A DNA stretch of 17,821 nt from Fusobacterium sp. (GTDB lineage Bacteria; Fusobacteriota; Fusobacteriia; Fusobacteriales; Fusobacteriaceae). Positions 6,645 through 13,229 of this stretch are shown piece by piece. Below the pieces are notes generated by a model. That model was not told the origin of the DNA. It did not search any database and worked only from the letters and a program-made list of their open reading frames with translations. The stretch's first letter is position 1. Each line of letters begins with the position of its first letter. The DNA lies in the NCBI GenBank assembly GCA_018457305.1, contig JAGYHM010000011.1, positions 1 to 17,821 of the forward strand. The letters run 5' to 3'. Made by a program: the position numbers and the translations under genes.

Positions 6645-6676
6645 CATAGGTTTAATTAAGAGCTAAAAATAATTTT

Positions 6677-6717
6677 AATATACATAGTGTATATAATATA
6701 TATATTATGTATATTTG
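6677..6717 (+). promoter_or_regulatory. Second promoter and operator of the toxin-antitoxin/rep operon
   Basis: TATATTTG (6710-6717) is a -7 box 22 bases before the antitoxin ATG. A perfect 10-bp inverted repeat, AATATACATA (6677-6686) and TATGTATATT (6706-6715), overlaps it. The arrangement fits autorepression by the antitoxin, which would also set rep transcription. Confidence 0.65.
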
Positions 6718-6739
6718 TCAAAATTAAAATAATACCATT

Positions 6740-6985
6740 ATGGAAGTTTTAGAAAAAAAGAGAAAGAATATTGATTTAGATATTCAGACGATGAAAACAC
6801 TCGGACTATTTGCAACTAAAGAGGGCAAAAGTTTAAAGGGATATATTGAGGATTCTCTAAGAGAAAAAGCAGAAATTTTAAGAGATTCTTCCGATTATAC
6901 ATTCCTTTTAAATACTAAACCAGAGGGGCGTATCATTATTTCAAGTGAAGAACAAAGAGAATTTGAAAAATATATTGGAATATGA
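6740..6985 (+). CDS. Antitoxin of a RelE-type pair
   Basis: An 81-residue protein. The N-terminal part has IDLDIQTMKTLGLFATKEGKSLKGYIEDSLREKAE (about 11-45), which reads as a ribbon-helix-helix DNA-binding domain. The C-terminal part (46-81) is variable and acidic, as in antitoxins that wrap around the toxin. The stop overlaps the toxin start by 4 bp (ATGA). An inverted repeat over the promoter is the likely operator. Confidence 0.82.
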   Translation: MEVLEKKRKNIDLDIQTMKTLGLFATKEGKSLKGYIEDSLREKAEILRDSSDYTFLLNTKPEGRIIISSEEQREFEKYIGI

Positions 6986-7287
6986 TAGTAAAATTTTCTA
7001 AAGAATTTGTAAAAAAATCTAAAAAGATTTCTCCTCAAGACCTTGCTTCTATAAGAAATGTGATACTTGAAGTAAAAGGGGCTTCATCTGTTGAAGAATT
7101 AAAACAGTGTAAAAAATTAGTGGGATATAAAAACTCTTACAGAATAAGAGTAAGAGATTTGAGATTATTTTTTACCCTAATGATTTATGTTGAAGACAAT
7201 GAAGTTGTATTTCAATATCTACTTAATCGAGGAGAGGCTTATTCTAAAAAATATTTACAGAAAATGAAAAATAGGGATAATGAGTGA
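6982..7287 (+). CDS. RelE/ParE-superfamily toxin
   Basis: A 101-residue basic protein of the RelE/ParE fold, likely a ribosome-dependent mRNA endonuclease. FSKEFVKKSKKI (5-16) is the typical N-terminal helix. KLVGYKNSYRIRVRDLRLFF (45-64) matches the core strands, and LLNRGEAYSKK (80-90) is the C-terminal strand with the conserved Arg and Tyr positions. It follows its antitoxin with a 4-bp overlap and overlaps the start of rep by 8 bp, so all three genes form one coupled unit. Whether the target is mRNA or gyrase cannot be decided from the sequence. Confidence 0.85.
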   Translation: MIVKFSKEFVKKSKKISPQDLASIRNVILEVKGASSVEELKQCKKLVGYKNSYRIRVRDLRLFFTLMIYVEDNEVVFQYLLNRGEAYSKKYLQKMKNRDNE

Positions 7288-8371
7288 ACTACATAAATAT
7301 AAATATCTAAATCAAGCTAATTTCTTTACAAGGAGCTTATTTAAATTGAAAAAGGAAATACACAAGGATATTGTGTATTTAGTTCAATCCAAAATTGATT
7401 TCTTTGGAGAACCAAAGGACACTATACAGGTTACTTTTGAAGATTACTTAAACTATAAGGGATTGAATAGAAATGATACTTATTCTTTTGAGGAGTTTTA
7501 TAATTTTGTAGGAGAAATAACAGCTATTTCCGGGGCTTTTTATAATAAAGTAAATCAGCAGTTTATTTCTTTTAATGTTGTCGATAATGTGAAAATTGAT
7601 AGAGATAATCCAGAATGTCTAAATATAGATTTAGCTAAATTTGGAAAAGTATTCTTTTTTAAAAAGGAACTTGAAAAATATATTAAATCAGTAACTCCTC
7701 AAGGAAAACCTTTAAAATATGTAGGTCATACTCAAATTGAAAGTACGGTGTTTTCCGTAAAGGGAGCGAGGAGAAAAAAATTCTTTGAAATTATTTCCCA
7801 ATTTAAAAATACAGGTTTTTGTAAGATTTCTTTCCAGGAATTAAAAATGTACTTAGGTTATATCGAAATTGTAGATAAAAACACGAAGAAACCTTTGAAT
7901 GATAATGAGCAATTGAAAATGATATTCTTGCCAGAGGATAAATATGAATTTATAGATAGTTGTCCTCGTTATTCTATTTTCGAGAGAGATTTTTTGAAAC
8001 CTGCAATAATAGCTATTAATAAAGATAAGGGAAAAGATATTAATAATTTGACAATTTCTAAAAAGTTAAAAACAGGAAGAAAAATTACTCATTTAGAATT
8101 TACATTTAACTCATTAGGTAAGGAACTTACCGAAGATGAAACTAAATGCTTGTCCTTTTTTAAAGAGTTGGGTCTTGAAGAACAGCAAATTTTATATTTA
8201 CTTAAAAGAATAGGTTATCAAGAAATGTATGGTAGATATATGCATCATATTGATAGAAGAGTAGATGAAAATAGAAATTTTAAATTTGTTCAAAGAAAAA
8301 ATGGAGTGGAAATTGAAAATTTAGGAGGATATTTCTATACAGTTTTATTTCCAGAACTAAAAAAAGATTAA
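7280..8371 (+). CDS. repB: RepB/Rep_3-family plasmid replication initiator
   Basis: A 363-residue initiator of the Rep_3 family, which binds iterons and opens the origin. Two winged-helix domains can be followed. The first (about 10-150) contains NQANFFTRSLFKL and later LDIDLAKFGKVFF-like strands. The second (about 155-290) has FSVKGARRKKFFEIISQF, KISFQELKMYLGY and ERDFLKPAIIAIN, the typical end helix before the last strands. The C-terminal tail (about 290-363) is an extension typical of Bacteroidota versions. Its probable sites are the iterons at 3269-3529, separated from it by the parA operon and one 875-bp repeat, which is unusual because rep normally adjoins its iterons. The start overlaps the toxin gene by 8 bp. 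Confidence 0.92.
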   Translation: MSELHKYKYLNQANFFTRSLFKLKKEIHKDIVYLVQSKIDFFGEPKDTIQVTFEDYLNYKGLNRNDTYSFEEFYNFVGEITAISGAFYNKVNQQFISFNVVDNVKIDRDNPECLNIDLAKFGKVFFFKKELEKYIKSVTPQGKPLKYVGHTQIESTVFSVKGARRKKFFEIISQFKNTGFCKISFQELKMYLGYIEIVDKNTKKPLNDNEQLKMIFLPEDKYEFIDSCPRYSIFERDFLKPAIIAINKDKGKDINNLTISKKLKTGRKITHLEFTFNSLGKELTEDETKCLSFFKELGLEEQQILYLLKRIGYQEMYGRYMHHIDRRVDENRNFKFVQRKNGVEIENLGGYFYTVLFPELKKD

Positions 8372-8392
8372 TTACTTAAATAACAAAAGACA

Positions 8393-8701
8393 ATGAACAC
8401 TATTTCCAGATATCAAGAAAAGAAGAATAAAATTGATGAAAATATTAAAACGGTCTGTAAATATGCAGGATTGAAAGTTTTAAGAATAGAAAATGTTTTT
8501 AATGGTTTAAATCAAGGAATTGTAATTATTTTTACTGAAATAGTTGATGATACGGTTGTTTCCGTTATGCTCAATCCTTTGCAAATTGCAGAAATCAACC
8601 TTTACAAAAAAAAGGAGATAGTTTTACATTTGAATATATCGGATTCTGATATAAAAAAATTGCAAGAAGAAAGCGATAATATTAAAAGGCTCGGAAAATG
8701 A
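8393..8701 (+). CDS. Hypothetical protein after rep
   Basis: A 102-residue protein, mildly acidic, with a helical N-terminus (ISRYQEKKNKIDENIK), a central beta pattern (GIVIIFTEIVDDTVVSVML) and a helical, charged C-terminus. No signal peptide or known motif is seen. It starts 21 bp after rep and overlaps the next gene by 4 bp (ATGA), so it probably belongs to the same transcript. I do not recognise the family. Confidence 0.6.
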   Translation: MNTISRYQEKKNKIDENIKTVCKYAGLKVLRIENVFNGLNQGIVIIFTEIVDDTVVSVMLNPLQIAEINLYKKKEIVLHLNISDSDIKKLQEESDNIKRLGK

Positions 8702-9003
8702 AAAAAATAAATAGTTCCTTAAACATATATCAAATGTATAAGTATAATGGATATGAATTTGGCTATTTTGTGCAAAGAAATAGTTGGAGTGATACCGTTG
8801 CAAAAATTATAAACATAGATGGAGTGTTAGAGGGAGAACCTATTAAAGGACAATCTCCTTATTTTGAAAATCAAAAAGTGATAGCGGAATTTTATGATTC
8901 CGAGGGAAATTTTAAAAATATAGATGAATTAAGTTGCCCAGGTACTTATGGATATGATTTGATAAAACCGTTGTCAATTAAAATTAAAAAAGATGATATG
9001 TAA
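8698..9003 (+). CDS. Hypothetical protein, beta-rich
   Basis: A 101-residue protein overlapping its neighbours on both sides (4 and 11 bp). The stretch FVQRNSWSDTVAKIINIDG (about 24-42), then GEPIKGQSPYFENQKV and PGTYGYDLI, has the spacing of a small beta-barrel-like protein. I have the impression of a widespread Bacteroidota plasmid family but can give no name or function. Confidence 0.6.
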   Translation: MKKINSSLNIYQMYKYNGYEFGYFVQRNSWSDTVAKIINIDGVLEGEPIKGQSPYFENQKVIAEFYDSEGNFKNIDELSCPGTYGYDLIKPLSIKIKKDDM

Positions 9004-9319
9004 AATTCCTCAATTTTTATATGTTCCAAGAGTAAATACTTTAGAATCCAATACAGATAAATTTATAATTGAAACAAGAAAATTTATAATGTGGAAAATT
9101 GACTTGTTCGATTCATATAAGAAAGCTGTTGATTTTGTTATTAAAAGTGAGAAAGATGAAGAAGAAGAACAGGAGGGAACTATAACTGTTCATAAAAAAT
9201 ACCCTATTGTTTTAACTTGTATTAAAATAGAAAATAATATCACAATGAAAAGATTAGTGAAGTTAGGAACTCTTGCTTGTGATTGGTATGTACAATTTTA
9301 CCTAAAAGAAAATAAATAA
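8993..9319 (+). CDS. Hypothetical protein, last of the rep operon
   Basis: A 108-residue protein with an acidic linker (KDEEEEQEGT, about 54-63) between two predicted strand/helix halves. It overlaps the previous gene by 11 bp. Conserved-looking elements are YVPRVNTLES near the start and KLGTLACDWYVQFYL near the end. There is no family that I recognise. A new promoter follows immediately, so it probably closes the operon. Confidence 0.58.
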   Translation: MICKIPQFLYVPRVNTLESNTDKFIIETRKFIMWKIDLFDSYKKAVDFVIKSEKDEEEEQEGTITVHKKYPIVLTCIKIENNITMKRLVKLGTLACDWYVQFYLKENK

Positions 9320-9338
9320 CTTTTTTTTATTTTATAAC

Positions 9339-9369
9339 TTGTATAATAAAAATAAAAGTTGTATATTTG
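9339..9369 (+). promoter_or_regulatory. Promoter of the 9451 gene
   Basis: TTG at 9339-9341 and TATATTTG at 9362-9369 belong to the repeated promoter type of this window. The following leader of about 75 bases differs from the AGCT leader and holds no feature I can name. Confidence 0.8.
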
Positions 9370-9450
9370 CATAGAATTAATTAATGGATATTCAAGAGAA
9401 TAAACGGAAAATTAATTACTTATTTAACAAATTTAAAAATAGATACATTT

Positions 9451-9735
9451 ATGGAATTATTAGAAGTTACCAAAAGCAAGATGAAAACAGACATTCTTCA
9501 TTTAATCGAAATGTTTCAGTTAAATTTAATTGAAAATACAGAAGATAGGGTCTATAAAATTGCACCAAAGGAGAATACTCCTTATCCGATGTTTACTCAT
9601 TCACTATTAAGACAATTTTTAAAGTTGTGTGATAACTACATAAATGAAAATTGTAATCCTTTTTTTTGTGTGTATTCAAATATAGAGAATAGTAATAAAT
9701 TGATTTTAGAAGTTAATCTAAATCCTAATTTGTAA
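9451..9735 (+). CDS. Hypothetical protein
   Basis: A 94-residue protein with a helical N-terminal half (TKSKMKTDILHLIEMFQLNLIE) and a mixed C-terminal half with two cysteines (about 64 and 74). It has its own strong promoter and another promoter follows it, so it may be a single-gene unit. I recognise no family, signal peptide or membrane segment. Confidence 0.6.
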   Translation: MELLEVTKSKMKTDILHLIEMFQLNLIENTEDRVYKIAPKENTPYPMFTHSLLRQFLKLCDNYINENCNPFFCVYSNIENSNKLILEVNLNPNL

Positions 9736-9747
9736 TTAGTGGACAAC

Positions 9748-9774
9748 TTTTGTACAAGCGATTATATAAATTTG
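9748..9774 (+). promoter_or_regulatory. Promoter of the 9802 gene
   Basis: TTTTG at 9748-9752 and TAAATTTG at 9767-9774 fit the Bacteroidota consensus, though the upstream box differs from the common promoter family of this window. The ATG is 27 bases downstream. Confidence 0.65.
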
Positions 9775-9801
9775 CAGAAAGAAAAATCAAAACTTTAAAT
9801 T

Positions 9802-10041
9802 ATGGAAAGAGATTACAACCAAAGAATTACGACCACAGATGAAGTAACAGGAATTTCCCAAAAACTAAAAGAGGAAATCGTAGCACATTGCTTTACAGGT
9901 AAAGTATTGCTTGAATTAAAAGAGGAAATCGTTAAAATGCAAAGTAAAGGAGTGAAGAATTATAAACAAGATTTATACGAAGAAATTAACGCAATTCTTT
10001 ATGATGAATATGTAAAATATGGAACAATAGAGGAAATTTAA
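9802..10041 (+). CDS. Small hypothetical protein with an internal repeat
   Basis: A 79-residue, mainly helical, acidic protein. LKEEIV occurs twice, 17 residues apart, and the DNA beneath is a 15-bp exact repeat (9867-9881 and 9918-9932), so a short duplication or strong local constraint is possible. No known domain is seen. It is followed after 37 bp by another small gene, likely on the same transcript. Confidence 0.6.
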   Translation: MERDYNQRITTTDEVTGISQKLKEEIVAHCFTGKVLLELKEEIVKMQSKGVKNYKQDLYEEINAILYDEYVKYGTIEEI

Positions 10042-10078
10042 TAAGGATTTTCTTCGATAAAATAAATAATTAAAAGTT

Positions 10079-10318
10079 ATGAAAATTACAATTAACAAAA
10101 GCCCTTTTTCAGATAGAGTGATGATTTGCTATCATACAAAGCAAAAGTTACCACGAAAAACGAAAAAAGCAGTTAAAAATTATTTTTTGGGAAAGGGAAA
10201 GTATAAAGGGAAAATGTTTATTATAGATGAAATATTTGGGGGGCTTGATAATGAAAGAAAAGCCCCTTTTATAAAAAGTTGTGCTAAAATATATAGGAAA
10301 TATTATGGAAAAAAATAA
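10079..10318 (+). CDS. Small basic hypothetical protein
   Basis: A 79-residue very basic protein (KLPRKTKKAVKNYFLGKGKYKGKMF in the middle, shown here in part: RKTKKAVKNY), with C-terminal KIYRKYYGKK. The charge suggests nucleic-acid contact, but there is no family that I recognise. It overlaps the following gene by 14 bp if that gene starts at 10305. Confidence 0.58.
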   Translation: MKITINKSPFSDRVMICYHTKQKLPRKTKKAVKNYFLGKGKYKGKMFIIDEIFGGLDNERKAPFIKSCAKIYRKYYGKK

Positions 10319-10667
10319 ATTTGACAGGGATTTTATAAACGCATTAGATTTATCTGTTGATATAGAAAGCGATTCTCTTATACCAGTGGAAAATTTAGAA
10401 GATTATCTAAATTTAGATAAACAGAAAATAAAAATTACATCGTATTTAGAATTTTCAATTGCTAAGTTTTTCCATAAATACAATCATCTTCCAAGCATAG
10501 GTACAGTAATTTATTATGACCCTCTTGATATAGATTACAAAATAGAGGATATAGTAATATATGAAAATTGTGTTCGTTTTTTTTGTGAGTTAAGTAAATC
10601 AGAAAATGAAAGAATAAGTCTGCAATATGAGAAATTTGAAAGAATGATGAAAAAAAATAATTCTTAG
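10305..10667 (+). CDS. Hypothetical protein ending inside repeat copy 2
   Basis: A 120-residue protein starting MEKNKFDRDF; an upstream ATG at 10281 would add 8 residues but increases the overlap with the previous gene to 38 bp. It contains HLPSIGTVIYYDPLDIDY, faintly like the LPVVGD segment of the 5434-5790 protein. Its last codons and stop lie within the left end of the 875-bp repeat, so the repeat junction has supplied or replaced its C-terminus. The function is unknown. Confidence 0.58.
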   Translation: MEKNKFDRDFINALDLSVDIESDSLIPVENLEDYLNLDKQKIKITSYLEFSIAKFFHKYNHLPSIGTVIYYDPLDIDYKIEDIVIYENCVRFFCELSKSENERISLQYEKFERMMKKNNS

Positions 10668-10730
10668 TACATTATCTTGCTATTCATTAAATCATTTTCA
10701 TTTATAAATAACAGTATTATAAAAATATAG

Positions 10731-10762
10731 GGAGCTTCGTAAAGTCGCTCCTTTATTTTTTA
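10731..10762 (+). terminator. Terminator at left end of repeat copy 2
   Basis: GGAGC (10731-10735) pairs with GCTCC (10747-10751), followed by T-rich sequence, as in copy 1. It would end transcription of the small-gene cluster 9802-10667. Confidence 0.7.
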
Positions 10763-11059
10763 TACAGTAAAATTTAAAATTTCAAAAGGATACCATTGCT
10801 ATCAAGTGTAATCCTCAAACCGATATTTCGTTTTCATTTCGTTCAGCATTTTTTAACCTAAAAAATACAAGAACTTCATTCCAACTCCATTATCCGTTTT
10901 CGTCCTAATTTATTCGGTAGTTTTGACTTTAATTCTCAAGGTTCATAATTCCGTTCGTTCCTCCCTCCATTAGGACCTGGAGAACTAAATACAAAAAAGT
11001 TTCTATTTTCTTTTCCGAAAAGAAACAAAACTCCAAATGAAAACCATTTTTTCTATACG

Positions 11060-11145
11060 CTCGTACTTCCGTATGAGTCGGTTCTTAGCCCTCCTTTCAG
11101 TCGTTGGCCAAGAACCGACATCACTCTCTGCGGACAAGCAGAGAG
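11060..11145 (+). other. Cluster of three hairpins in repeat copy 2
   Basis: CTCGTAC (11060-11066) pairs with GTATGAG (11071-11077, one wobble). GTCGGTTCTT (11077-11086) pairs perfectly with AAGAACCGAC (11110-11119), extended inside by GCC/GGC. CTCTCTGC (11124-11131) pairs with GCAGAGAG (11138-11145). Three stems within 86 bases suggest a folded RNA or folded single-stranded DNA element. Confidence 0.7.
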
Positions 11146-11439
11146 CTTCGCTAAAAAAATAGTAGAATTTAATGTGTAAACTTCTCTATTAAAAAGTTCA
11201 TTTCCCCCTGACGACAGCAAAAGTACTATTTCACATTTTTTAGCTATCGATATTTTTTTTAAAAAATGAGGTTTCCCTCTTACAGGGGAATCCCTCCTAA
11301 TTTTTTAAATACAGTCGTAAACTCCTAAAAATCCCTCTGCTAAATGTAAAATAGTGTTGGGTAGGCGACGACAGGGAAAAACAAGGTCATACTTTTTGAA
11401 GTTTACCCCTATCGGAAAAAACAATACGAATTTCTTTTT

Positions 11440-11568
11440 AAAAAAAATATTTATCTTTTTTATGTTATATAACTTGCACAATAAAAATAAAAACCGTATA
11501 TTTGCATAGGTTTAATTAAGAGCTGATGAGCTATAACAGCTGACTAAATAAAACGAGCATTTTAAATT
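11440..11568 (+). promoter_or_regulatory. Promoter-leader cassette L2
   Basis: TTG (11474-11476), TATATTTG (11497-11504) and the 52-base leader with AGCT boxes at 11521-11524, 11529-11532 and 11538-11541. The whole 129 bp recurs at 12210-12338, and the leader recurs at 1-52. The cassette ends exactly at the ATG. Confidence 0.85.
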
Positions 11569-12156
11569 ATGTTACCAAGAGTAAGACCTAATGGATTAAA
11601 TGAAACTATCCGAATTGAAAAACTAAACTTAGACTGTTTTTACAGTGAAGAAAAAAAAGTAGCGATTTTGTACAAAGGTAGAAGTAGAAAACCAAATTTT
11701 TATTATTCATTTAAAACAACTGAAATGATGTATAAAAAAATTAATTCAACTATCGACCATTTTTGTGCAATATATGATGAAAAAGAAAACCGAAAAAGAA
11801 AAATTAAAGAATTAAGAAAAAACTTTAAAGCTTCTAATTTTTTCAAAGAGGGAGATATTGTTTACAATTCTTGGGGCTACGGACAAACAAATGTTGAATT
11901 TTACCAAGTTGTAAAGGTTTTGCCTAAATCTATAAGAGTAAGAGAAATTTCCCAACAAAAAGTAGAGGGGTCTGAGGGATTTGATTGTTGCGATGTTGTA
12001 GCCGTAAAAGATAGTTTCCTAAAAAATTCAAAGCCTTTTTTATTGAGATTACAACCTGCACTTGATGAAGAGGGATATGAAATTTGTTCTAAAAATTCTT
12101 ATTACTGTTTTTCAAAATGGAATGGTAAACCAAAATATAAAAGTTGGTACTATTAA
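11569..12156 (+). CDS. Conserved phage/plasmid protein of unknown function
   Basis: A 195-residue protein. The stretch FFKEGDIVYNSWGYGQTNVEFYQVVKVL (about 90-117, partly quoted: GDIVYNSWGYGQTNVEFYQ), the following RVREIS, a VVAVKDSF segment, and a terminal NSYYCFSKWNGKP match a family that I remember as common in phages and plasmids, including Bacteroidota ones, with no known function. The N-terminal 85 residues are basic and more variable (KENRKRKIKELRKNF). There are no membrane segments. It is transcribed from cassette L2, shared with a methylase-like gene and an LPD29-like gene, which suggests joint expression early after DNA entry or under a common signal. Confidence 0.75.
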   Translation: MLPRVRPNGLNETIRIEKLNLDCFYSEEKKVAILYKGRSRKPNFYYSFKTTEMMYKKINSTIDHFCAIYDEKENRKRKIKELRKNFKASNFFKEGDIVYNSWGYGQTNVEFYQVVKVLPKSIRVREISQQKVEGSEGFDCCDVVAVKDSFLKNSKPFLLRLQPALDEEGYEICSKNSYYCFSKWNGKPKYKSWYY

Positions 12157-12167
12157 TAAAGTGAATA

Positions 12168-12202
12168 ATGAATTAGGATTGTGTATTGCAGTCCTAATTC
12201 AT
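12168..12202 (+). terminator. 11-bp perfect hairpin after the 11569 gene
   Basis: ATGAATTAGGA (12168-12178) pairs perfectly with TCCTAATTCAT (12192-12202) around a 13-base loop, 12 bp after the stop codon. No T run follows on the plus strand; instead an A run begins. It may stabilise the transcript end or act as a weak terminator. Confidence 0.5.
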
Positions 12203-12209
12203 ATAATTG

Positions 12210-12338
12210 AAAAAAAATATTTATCTTTTTTATATTATATAACTTGCATAATAAAAATAAAAGCCGTATATTTGCATAGGTTTAATAAGGAGCTGATGAG
12301 CTACAACAGCTGACTAAATAAAACGAGCATTTTAAATT
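12210..12338 (+). promoter_or_regulatory. Promoter-leader cassette L3
   Basis: Second full cassette, with TTG (12244-12246), TATATTTG (12267-12274) and AGCT boxes at 12291, 12299 and 12308. It differs from L2 at only a few bases; the loop between boxes 2 and 3 is ACAAC instead of ATAAC. The 22 bases before the ATG are unchanged. Confidence 0.85.
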
Positions 12339-12704
12339 ATGGCTTATTTATCAAAAGATGAAGTAAAAGTTAGAAGAGAAAAAATTAAAAAATTATTCCC
12401 AGTCAAAAAAGGGTGGAAATTTAGTATTACAAGAGACCATTTTAGCGGTATAAAATTAGCAATTTTACAAGCCCCTACTAATTTCTTGAAAGATACAGAA
12501 CAAGGATATTTGTCGATTAATGAATGTTATATCGATGAAAACTTTCCAAAGGAACAAGCAAAGGTATTAAATCAAATGTATGCTGTTTTAAATCAAGGTA
12601 ATTACAATAACTCCGACCCAATGACAGATTATTTTAATGTAGGATTTTATGTTAGTATGTCAATAGGAAAATGGAATCAAAATTTTGTTTATGTAGAAAA
12701 ATAA
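12339..12704 (+). CDS. LPD29-like protein
   Basis: A 121-residue protein beginning AYLSKDEVKVRREKIKKLFP, then GWKFSITRDHFSGIKLAILQAP. This resembles the LPD29 domain (large polyvalent protein-associated domain 29), found alone or in large polyproteins of phages and conjugative elements, often near antirestriction genes. The centre has repeated NQxxxVLNQGNYNNS-type spacing, and the end (YVSMSIGKWNQNFVYVEK) is beta-rich. The molecular function is unknown. It is expressed from cassette L3 and followed by ssb, a context like the leading region of transferred plasmids. The family call is by eye. Confidence 0.6.
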   Translation: MAYLSKDEVKVRREKIKKLFPVKKGWKFSITRDHFSGIKLAILQAPTNFLKDTEQGYLSINECYIDENFPKEQAKVLNQMYAVLNQGNYNNSDPMTDYFNVGFYVSMSIGKWNQNFVYVEK

Positions 12705-12751
12705 AAATATTAAAATATAAAAATATCAAAATATTATATAAATTATATAAC

Positions 12752-12782
12752 TTGCACATTAAAAATAAAAGTTGTATATTTG
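12752..12782 (+). promoter_or_regulatory. Promoter of ssb
   Basis: TTG at 12752-12754 and TATATTTG at 12775-12782, of the same promoter family as the cassettes but without the AGCT leader; the ATG follows about 31 bases later. Confidence 0.82.
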
Positions 12783-12813
12783 TTAAAGTTTAATTAAATA
12801 AAAATAGAAAATT

Positions 12814-13146
12814 ATGGCACTAAAAAATTCAGTTAGATTAGTAGGAAATGTAGGTAATGATATTACCTTAGAGAAAACCACTAATGATAATAAGTATGTT
12901 CAAATATCATTAGCGATTAATAACAAAATTAAAAATTCAAACGGAGAATTGGAAGAAAAAACATCTTGGTTCCGTTGTGTAGCGTGGAATAAAACAGCAG
13001 AATTAGTTAATGAATTTGTAAATAAAGGAGATGAGATTATCATTGATGGCTTTTTGAATTCGAATACTTATGAAAAAGAGGGAGAAAAAAGAACAGCAGT
13101 TGAAGTTGTTGTAAATGAATTCTATTTGACTAAAAAAAATAAATAA
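12814..13146 (+). CDS. ssb: Single-stranded DNA-binding protein without acidic tail
   Basis: A 110-residue OB-fold SSB. NSVRLVGNVGNDITLE (5-20), the aromatic SWFRCVAWNKTAE (51-63) and KGDEIIIDGFLNSNTYEKEG (71-90) are the standard family blocks. The protein ends TKKNK directly after the OB fold. The flexible linker and acidic DDIPF-type tip that recruits host replication and repair proteins are absent, so it can coat DNA but probably not recruit partners. Plasmid SSBs often come in early during transfer and protect the incoming strand. Own promoter and own terminator make it a single-gene unit. Confidence 0.93.
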   Translation: MALKNSVRLVGNVGNDITLEKTTNDNKYVQISLAINNKIKNSNGELEEKTSWFRCVAWNKTAELVNEFVNKGDEIIIDGFLNSNTYEKEGEKRTAVEVVVNEFYLTKKNK

Positions 13147-13168
13147 TAGTTTTTAAGATGGTTTTAAC

Positions 13169-13200
13169 GGGGATACTTTTAATTAAGTGTTCCCTTTTTT
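13169..13200 (+). terminator. Terminator of ssb
   Basis: GGGGATACTT (13169-13178) pairs with AAGTGTTCCC (13185-13194) over 10 positions including two wobbles, loop TTAATT, followed by six T residues. This is a typical intrinsic terminator. Confidence 0.85.
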
Positions 13201-13229
13201 AAATATCTTATATAACTTTTTAAAATTGT

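Larger units (their letters stand above)
5789..6664 (+). repeat. 875-bp non-coding direct repeat, copy 1
   Basis: This segment repeats at 10651-11524 in the same orientation. The last 425 bases (6240-6664) are identical, and the first half differs at only about a dozen positions, several of them single-base indels. It holds a terminator (5868), several hairpins, GC-richer blocks and, at its right end, a promoter (6614-6644). No convincing reading frame is present in any frame. In this copy the repeat ends just after the first AGCT of the conserved leader and then runs into the toxin-antitoxin promoter. Confidence 0.95.
10651..11524 (+). repeat. 875-bp non-coding direct repeat, copy 2
   Basis: Second copy of 5789-6664, offset 4860-4863 bp. 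The right-hand 425 bases (11100-11524) are identical to copy 1. Here the repeat continues without a break into the full AGCT leader and a gene, which suggests this copy shows the intact arrangement and copy 1 was joined secondarily to the toxin-antitoxin operon. No gene is present inside. Confidence 0.95.

Noticed and set aside
5789..6664. The 875-bp repeat as an insertion sequence or MITE.
   Set aside because: No terminal inverted repeats, target-site duplication or transposase frame could be seen; the ends lie in a gene end and in a leader.
9384..9524. Frame of 46 codons starting in the leader of the 9451 gene.
   Set aside because: It overlaps the real gene in another frame and has a composition like shifted coding sequence; there is no sign of a separate protein or of leader-peptide control.
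12062..12313. Open frame overlapping the end of the 11569 gene and cassette L3.
   Set aside because: It runs across a hairpin, a promoter and the conserved leader, all repeated elsewhere without a frame, so it is a chance frame.
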